A stretch of 64,000 nt of DNA from positions 28,744 through 92,743 of the forward strand of contig CAIUMM010000152.1 in the NCBI GenBank assembly GCA_903900265.1. The letters are read 5' to 3'. Origin of the DNA: an uncultured Pseudomonadota bacterium (lineage in GTDB: Bacteria; Myxococcota_A; UBA796; SXON01). The notes beneath the pieces were generated by a model that did not search any database, had not been told where the DNA came from, and saw only the letters and a program-made list of their open reading frames with translations. The position numbers were made by a program, and so were the translations under genes. Numbering within the stretch: the stretch's first letter is position 1; the number at the start of each line of letters is the position of its first letter. Below are positions 59,159 through 64,000 of this stretch, piece after piece.

Positions 59159-59389
59159 TCAGCAGAAGAAGCGCACCACCAGAACGTCGTCGTAGTCCAA
59201 CCCCTCCGAGAGATTGGGGATGGCGTCGGCGGGCTGTTCGGCCAGCGAGACCCGGCTGGCGATGTCGGGAGCGCCGACAGGCACCGGCCCGGTCGCTACG
59301 GCGTAGGAAGCCACCGACAGCACGAGCTTGGTAACGGAGGGGTTTTCATCCAGCACGGCGTTGAGGTAGGCGTAGGTGTAGGTGTCCAT
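59159..59389 (-). CDS. Small acidic protein
   Basis: 76 residues: DTYTYAYLNAVLDENPSVTKLVLSVASYAVA, acidic C-terminal half ending VLVVRFFC. No motif. Last cistron of the fibre-like operon on this strand. Not recognised. Confidence 0.68.
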   Translation of the reverse strand: MDTYTYAYLNAVLDENPSVTKLVLSVASYAVATGPVPVGAPDIASRVSLAEQPADAIPNLSEGLDYDDVLVVRFFC

Positions 59390-59399
59390 AGGGGCTCCG

Positions 59400-60374
59400 T
59401 TAGGGGGTGAGAATCACGCAGTTCGCGGGAACGCCGATGGTGGCACCGCAGATCCACCCGGAAGTAGACGCCCCGAGCTTCACCGCGACCCGGGACGGTT
59501 GATCTTCGGTCAAATACCATTGGCGGCTTTGCCCAAGGTAGGTGGTACTCCGAAGGATCACGCTATCGACCAGCGGAGTCGCGCCGCTGGTGGAGTTGAA
59601 GGGTGCGCCTTGGTTGAACGTCCCGAAACGAGCGGTCTGCGCACCCGCGCCCCCGTACATCACGGCGGTTCCCGGCGCAAAAACGCCCGAGTGGGTGGCA
59701 CCGTCGCTGGCGACACCCGTGCCCCACGTTCCCCCTGCGCCAGCGGTCGAGGCCCACGTCGCACTAACGGGGTTTGCCGTGCCCGAACCGAACATCATGT
59801 AGAGTCTACCGTCGCTTTCGGCGTTGGAGGCGTTCGCGCTCAGCGGATCAATGAGCGCGCCGAGGCCGATGATGGAAGTGTTGCCGTTGCTGCTCTGCCC
59901 GTACTGAATGACGCAGCCCTCTTGGCTCTCCCACATGGCGACGGAGTCCATCGCGAACGAAGTAAACTGCCGGGTTCCCCGCCAGTATCCGCTGAAGCCC
60001 GCGTTCGTGAACGGCGTGGCGGAACTCCACGACGTAAACGCGCCCGCGTTTCGCTGCATCCCATACATAACGGTGCTTGCAAGCCAAGTATCGGGCGTCA
60101 GCATCGTCGGCGTGGACACGCCGGTCGTCCCGGCGATAATGTAGCGAAACGCAAGGGCGTTGGTGGGCGGGTTGCCGTAGCAAGCGACCGTCGTGCCCGC
60201 GCTTTGCTCCCGTGCCCACGTCCATGCCGAGCCCGTGCCCGGCGTGCGCGTCGTGCCGTCGGCATAGGTAGTGGCGATGCCGAGGTCATAGGCGGCGTCG
60301 AGCCCGGCTACGAAGTTTCCGCCGACGAAGGCGCGAGTGCCGACGAAACGCCAGTTGAGCGCGGGGAGGGCCAT
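59400..60374 (-). CDS. Fibre/surface-like protein, copy 2
   Basis: 324 residues, paralogue of the next upstream gene over its full length. Blocks shared: a NWR.VG start, TYADGT.RTPGTGSAWTW, GYWRGTR, SMWESQEGC-like, IGLGALIDPLS, NAESDGRLY and LGQSRQWY. Rich in Gly, Ser, Thr and aromatic residues with few Lys, as in receptor-binding or surface proteins. Tandem duplication with divergence suggests alternative host receptors (inference). Confidence 0.78.
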   Translation of the reverse strand: MALPALNWRFVGTRAFVGGNFVAGLDAAYDLGIATTYADGTTRTPGTGSAWTWAREQSAGTTVACYGNPPTNALAFRYIIAGTTGVSTPTMLTPDTWLASTVMYGMQRNAGAFTSWSSATPFTNAGFSGYWRGTRQFTSFAMDSVAMWESQEGCVIQYGQSSNGNTSIIGLGALIDPLSANASNAESDGRLYMMFGSGTANPVSATWASTAGAGGTWGTGVASDGATHSGVFAPGTAVMYGGAGAQTARFGTFNQGAPFNSTSGATPLVDSVILRSTTYLGQSRQWYLTEDQPSRVAVKLGASTSGWICGATIGVPANCVILTP

Positions 60375-60375
60375 G

Positions 60376-61356
60376 TCAGTACGTCATCACAATAGCATCG
60401 GTGGTGCCGGTGATCGAGGCCGACCAGATATACCCGATCACGGTCACCCCGTTCGTCCACGTCAGTCGCGAGAGCGAGTCCTTGGTGATGTACCATTGAC
60501 GCGACTGCCCGATGTAGGTGTTCGTGCCGTTCCATGCGCTCAACGGGACGCGAGCGATGTCGCCGTTGGTCGAGGTGAACGTCGTCGTCGGGACATACGT
60601 TCCGAAGCGGTACGTCTGCGCGCCCGCCCCACCGAGCATGACATTGGTTCCCGGCGCGAACGTGCCCATGTGACACCCCCCGCTTCCCGCGCTACCCGCC
60701 CACGCCGTCGCGTCGGTGCCCACGGCTACAGAGGCCCACGTTCCCGACGTGACGCTCACGCTACCGCTGCCCCACATCGAGTAGAGCCGTCCGTCACTCT
60801 CTGCGTTGAGTGGGGCGGACGAGAGCGGATCGATCAGCGCGCCGAGGCCGATGGTCGCAGACTGCCCGTTCGCGGCGTTGGCGAACTGCAAAATGCAACC
60901 CTCTTGCGACTCCCACATCGAGACAGAATCGTAGGCGGTAGCGACAAAAGTACGGGTTCCCCGCCAGTAGCCCGAAAAACCGCCGGCATTGGTGAACGGA
61001 GTTGCCGATGTCCACGTCGTAAAAGCACCGCTTGAGCGGTTCATTCCGTAGACGATGCAGTTTGCGAGCGTCGCCGTGTCGGGGGTCAGGAACGTGTAGG
61101 CGCTCGCGCCCACCGTTCCGCCGATGATGTAGTCGAAGCCCAGCGCATTGGTGGGCGGAACGCCGTACGCGGCAACGGTGACGCCGCTGACTTCCCGGTT
61201 CCACGTCCACGCCGACCCGGTGCCCGGGGTGCGCGCTGACCCGTCCGCGTAGGTGGTGGCGGTGCCCAGCGTGTAGGCAGCGTCAAGGGCGTTGTTGATT
61301 GTTGAAACGAACGTCTGAACGCCGACATATCGCCAGTTGAGAGTAGGGTTAGCCAT
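60376..61356 (-). CDS. Fibre/surface-like protein, copy 1
   Basis: 326 residues; by eye about half of positions identical to the 59400 product. Starts one base after the neighbour ends. Same Gly/Ser/Thr/aromatic composition and WESQEGC, GLGALIDPLS, NAESDGRLY blocks. Linked by overlap to the preceding gene (stop and start share bases at 61356). Family not recognised beyond its likely virion-surface role. Confidence 0.78.
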   Translation of the reverse strand: MANPTLNWRYVGVQTFVSTINNALDAAYTLGTATTYADGSARTPGTGSAWTWNREVSGVTVAAYGVPPTNALGFDYIIGGTVGASAYTFLTPDTATLANCIVYGMNRSSGAFTTWTSATPFTNAGGFSGYWRGTRTFVATAYDSVSMWESQEGCILQFANAANGQSATIGLGALIDPLSSAPLNAESDGRLYSMWGSGSVSVTSGTWASVAVGTDATAWAGSAGSGGCHMGTFAPGTNVMLGGAGAQTYRFGTYVPTTTFTSTNGDIARVPLSAWNGTNTYIGQSRQWYITKDSLSRLTWTNGVTVIGYIWSASITGTTDAIVMTY

Positions 61357-61826
61357 TATGCGAATACTCCGGGGCCGACTTCCGAGCTAAGGCCCGAAGA
61401 AAGCAGGGCTTCTGTCGGTGCAAGGTAGATGATCTCCAGCGTTTTGGTGGAGTCGGTGAGCACGCCCGCGCTCGCCGCAACCGCCGCGAACACCAGCGCA
61501 CCCGCGACGCGGGTCAAAACTTGCCCGTCCGCCGTCGCGGCAACCGTTTGTGCGGCCCCACCAGCGGTAAACGCGGCGACGGACGTGTTGGCTCCGGTAT
61601 GCCCGCTCCCTGTCCAGCCGAGAGCGGTGAGACCGGTGTGTGCGGTAACGCCTCCGGCATTGACCCAGACGGCAGCGCCCGTAGAGGCGTTCGTGCACAG
61701 GTAGATCACCCGAGGGCTCACCGAGGTGTCCGTCCATTGGCTTCCGACGACGTAGCCCTTGGTGGTATCGTCGTTGATGCCCGGAGCGGCGGCGAAGGTG
61801 GTAGAGGGAAAGGCGGTGTACGACAT
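61356..61826 (-). CDS. Fibre-associated protein
   Basis: 156 residues from ATG 61826 (TAATG overlap). N-terminus KGYVVGSQWTDTSVSPRVIYLCTNASTGAAVWVN is the small carbohydrate- or fibre-module pattern frequent in phage tail fibres (VGS.W......YVC.DA..GAAVW). Ala/Thr/Gly-rich C-terminal part. Likely part of the same surface complex. Confidence 0.78.
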   Translation of the reverse strand: MSYTAFPSTTFAAAPGINDDTTKGYVVGSQWTDTSVSPRVIYLCTNASTGAAVWVNAGGVTAHTGLTALGWTGSGHTGANTSVAAFTAGGAAQTVAATADGQVLTRVAGALVFAAVAASAGVLTDSTKTLEIIYLAPTEALLSSGLSSEVGPGVFA

Positions 61827-63022
61827 TAGACAATCCACCAGTTCGCGTTGTCGGACATGAGCGTGAAGCTGGCGCGATTCGCGCCGCCCGCGATGACCAG
61901 CGTTGCCGCCCCTTCAATCTGCCCTGCCGCCGGGGTCAGCGTCAACGTGTTGGCAGTCGTGTCGGTGCGTTTCACAACGAGGGTGCGCCCTAACGCGCCA
62001 ACGGGCGTCGGGAGGTTCTGCGTGCAGTTTCCACCCGCACAGTTCCAAAAAATCATTTCGTCCGTGGCGAGCGTCGTGTAGGGCGTGTCCACGAACGCCT
62101 TCGTGGCTGCTCCGTGAAGGCGCTGCTGCGTCGAGGTACTGCCCTTGACGATCAACACCATCGAGCCAGCGGCGTTGTCGTCCAGCGTGAGCGTCTTGCT
62201 GGCGGTGCGCGTGATCGCCGTATCAAGCGCCGTGGCCCCGCCCGCGCCCAGCTTCAGAAAACCGCTCCCGAGCGAGGTCGAAGCGTTCGCCGCACCCGCC
62301 GACGGGAACACGCGGTGCGTGTTGGCGATGTTGTCCAGCCAACGCAACGAGCTTGATCCGAATGTCCCTGCCGAATCCGTCGCGGGGACGATGAGCGCGG
62401 CCCCGGTGCTGTTGTTGTCGATGGTCAGCGTTGCCACGCCCGAGCGCCGAATCCGGAGATCCGCCGCCCCTGCTCCGCTGCCCCACAGGATGTCCCCGGA
62501 GGTGAGCACCTGCACGCGATCTGCTGCGTCGCCGACTACCTTGGCGTCCAGCACATTGTCCGTCGAGGCAACCGCCAGAACGGACATGCCGAGGTCGGTG
62601 CCGGTGTTGGTAACGGAGAACTTGCGGTTCGTGACCGCTACGGTGCTGCCAACGGACACCACATCCGTCGAGGTCGTGAGGTAGACCGTCGTGCCGCCGT
62701 CCGTCCACCCGCTCGCTACCGGAGCCGCGCCGCTCGACACAACGGTGATGCGCCCGTAGCCATCCACCGTGATGGCGGCGTAGGTGTAGCTGCCCGCTAC
62801 CCCGGCTACCGGGGCGAGATCGAGGGTGTAGTTGCCACCCGCTCCGCCGTCGATTGCCGCGAGACTACCTACTGTCGGGACGAACACGCGCTCGTTCGTG
62901 AGCGTCGCGTCGAGCGAGAGCACCAGATAGGTCGCATTGACGGGGGCTCCGCCGCCGCCGCCGCCGCCTGTCGGCAGGATGCCCGAGAAGGGAGGGTAGC
63001 CCCCCATCGTGCTTCGGCTCAC
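61826..63022 (-). CDS. Large fibre-like structural protein
   Basis: 398 residues from GTG 63022, overlapping the upstream stop (GTGA). N-terminal Gly-rich ILPTGGGGGGGAP hinge, then repeated beta modules (LTLDDNAAGSMVLIVKG, LTIDNNSTGAALIVPA, DLRIRRSG) typical of trimeric phage fibres, and a terminal module (RTLVVKRTDTTANTLTLTP, ... DNANWWIV) common at fibre ends. Strongly suggests a spike or fibre shaft even though no tail genes are present. Confidence 0.8.
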   Translation of the reverse strand: MSRSTMGGYPPFSGILPTGGGGGGGAPVNATYLVLSLDATLTNERVFVPTVGSLAAIDGGAGGNYTLDLAPVAGVAGSYTYAAITVDGYGRITVVSSGAAPVASGWTDGGTTVYLTTSTDVVSVGSTVAVTNRKFSVTNTGTDLGMSVLAVASTDNVLDAKVVGDAADRVQVLTSGDILWGSGAGAADLRIRRSGVATLTIDNNSTGAALIVPATDSAGTFGSSSLRWLDNIANTHRVFPSAGAANASTSLGSGFLKLGAGGATALDTAITRTASKTLTLDDNAAGSMVLIVKGSTSTQQRLHGAATKAFVDTPYTTLATDEMIFWNCAGGNCTQNLPTPVGALGRTLVVKRTDTTANTLTLTPAAGQIEGAATLVIAGGANRASFTLMSDNANWWIV

Positions 63023-63531
63023 GGAGTCTCCTGCATCGCGGTGTTCGCCTTGTTCCAGACCCACAGGCTCCAGATAGAGACTGCCGCACCGGCCACCTGC
63101 GCGGCCATGCGGAGGGTGCGATCTTCGTCGCCGAGCTTCGACGCCGCGTAGACCACCAACGGCCCCGCTACCAAGCCAGCGGCAAGGCGGAGGGGCTGTA
63201 CGGTCTTCTGCTCCGTTTCGTAGCTGACACACAGGTACGGCTTGCCGTCGATGACGGTCTTGTTCACCGCACCCGTGTCCGGGAGCGTGCGCCCGGTGAC
63301 GCCGGGGTAACCGTAGGCGTTGATCACCGGCTTCGCCTTGTACCGGATGTAGTCCGATGCCATGTGCAGGCGATCTTCGGCGGTGTTGACCTTCAGCAGC
63401 ACCCACGCAGGAAGGCGATCATCGTCCTCCAACGTCCGGTACAACGCCGAGGCGTCCATGATCATACGGGCAAGCTGCTGCTTCGCCATACGACCCTGCG
63501 AAGGCATCACGTAGTCGAAGTTCCGGGCCAC
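63019..63531 (-). CDS. Phage protein with EDDDRLPAW motif and membrane helix
   Basis: 170 residues from GTG 63531. MPSQGRMAKQQLARMIMDASALYRTLEDDDRLPAW followed by KVNTAEDRLHMASDYI is a helical domain I know from many phage structural operons (usual form ...EGRM.K.QL......L...L.DDD.LPEW......A...L..V..YI). After a beta segment, residues 125-158 are hydrophobic, so this copy is membrane-anchored. Role unknown. Confidence 0.8.
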   Translation of the reverse strand: MARNFDYVMPSQGRMAKQQLARMIMDASALYRTLEDDDRLPAWVLLKVNTAEDRLHMASDYIRYKAKPVINAYGYPGVTGRTLPDTGAVNKTVIDGKPYLCVSYETEQKTVQPLRLAAGLVAGPLVVYAASKLGDEDRTLRMAAQVAGAAVSIWSLWVWNKANTAMQETP

Positions 63532-63539
63532 GGGGGCTC

Positions 63540-63983
63540 CTACTGCGCTGCGCGCTGACGGAGGAGGTACAAGGCTTCGAGGTGCTTGTCGGCGAAGCCG
63601 GCGAGGACGTTGTTGATGGCGAGGGTGTTCGCTGCGCCCGCGAGCATCTCGTTCGCCGCGTCAATGCGGTTCAGGGTGTCGGCTACGAGCGCCACGCCTC
63701 GGGTGGCGTCGGTCGAGCCGAGCTTCTCGGAGCGGTTGATGATGTCCGAGACGGCGACCCACGAACGCATCGGATCAACCGCCGACGGGCCGCCGATAGC
63801 CATGATGACCTCCGCCATGCGGTCGATCTCCGGCACCCGGGCCTCGTAGAGCCGCTGCCACAGCAGGTGGTCACCGTAGTACGGAGCCCCCTTCGACCGC
63901 CAATGGTACGTCCAGAAAAGCTGGTGCTCGGCGCGGATAGCGGCCCACACTCCGAGGAGCGCGTTGATCAGGTCGTTGTTCAT
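63540..63983 (-). CDS. Dps/ferritin-like protein
   Basis: 147 residues. AIRAEHQLFWTYHWRSKGAPYYGDHLLWQRLYEARVPEIDRMAEVIMAIGG is the Dps/ferritin-like helix-loop-helix with His and Glu/Asp at ferroxidase-like positions (H..FWTYHW..KG..YYGDH.L...LY......D..AE....IG). Similar phage proteins occur in metagenomes; iron or DNA binding is suggested by family but not shown. In this structural operon it may be packaged. ATG 63983 with a GGGAG-like site. Confidence 0.82.
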   Translation of the reverse strand: MNNDLINALLGVWAAIRAEHQLFWTYHWRSKGAPYYGDHLLWQRLYEARVPEIDRMAEVIMAIGGPSAVDPMRSWVAVSDIINRSEKLGSTDATRGVALVADTLNRIDAANEMLAGAANTLAINNVLAGFADKHLEALYLLRQRAAQ

Positions 63984-64000
63984 GGGAGCACCCTATCACG

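Overview
The window is about 64 kb of compact, GC-rich DNA (by eye about 65% GC) that looks like one stretch of a large bacterial virus or virus-like element. Genes abut or overlap by ATGA, GTGA or TAATG on both strands. I see no tRNA, rRNA, ribosomal, metabolic or insertion-sequence genes. Replication, methylation, cell-wall hydrolysis and structural-looking genes are all present. I find no terminase, portal, HK97-type capsid, tail tube, sheath or tape-measure protein in these 64 kb. About two dozen small proteins carry a transmembrane helix, usually at the C-terminus and followed by Lys/Arg, next to several beta-rich proteins that could be jelly-roll capsid subunits. The best reading is a tailless, membrane-containing virion, but this is inference: a packaging ATPase and genes outside the window were not seen. 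The host cannot be named from the sequence.

Layout. 1-12 kb, plus strand: coiled-coil, membrane-anchored and basic proteins, including a transglutaminase-like/Nudix-like/membrane fusion and a 950-residue protein with an uninterrupted Asp tract. 12-22.9 kb: a ribbon-helix-helix regulator, a histone-like membrane protein, a candidate major capsid protein, a metallopeptidase-like protein, a NUMOD4-HNH homing endonuclease, three beta-rich proteins, a membrane-anchored transglycosylase and more membrane proteins. 22.8-37.3 kb: small operons on both strands (Nudix hydrolase, SNF2-like ATPase, holin-like and M15 lysis genes, two further HExxH proteins, a tyrosine recombinase and many membrane proteins). 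37.3-44.2 kb, minus strand: a run of very small early-type genes, including a tandem paralogue family, zinc-binding miniproteins, two DNA methyltransferases and two helix-turn-helix proteins. 44.2-56.3 kb, minus strand: the replication block (family A DNA polymerase, candidate ssDNA-binding protein, an SNF2-like helicase split by an intein, a methyltransferase, a PD-(D/E)XK nuclease and a primase-helicase). 56.34-56.78 kb: an AT-rich gene-free segment that is the best origin candidate, followed by a RuvC-like resolvase. 59.1-64 kb, minus strand: duplicated beta-rich surface or fibre-like proteins and a Dps-like protein.

Regulation can be read from the sequence. Twelve transcription units, all in the structural half, are preceded by the box GTAGCACTC placed 47-50 bp (usually exactly 49) before a TAnnnT minus-10 element, and a thirteenth copy is degenerate. 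This looks like an element-specific late promoter. Two copies in tandem lie between the divergent ribbon-helix-helix gene and the histone-like gene, which makes that small protein the prime candidate to bind the box. Early and replication genes instead use TTGAC(A/G) promoters, several of which overlap an ACAGGTGTCA-like operator. Several promoters end 6 nt before an ATG, which implies leaderless mRNAs.

The most unusual single locus is the helicase gene. A 500-residue intein interrupts its DE-CH box, and a zinc-finger EDxHD (Vsr/DUF559-like) homing endonuclease of about 416 residues is encoded inside the intein on the same strand but in a different reading frame.
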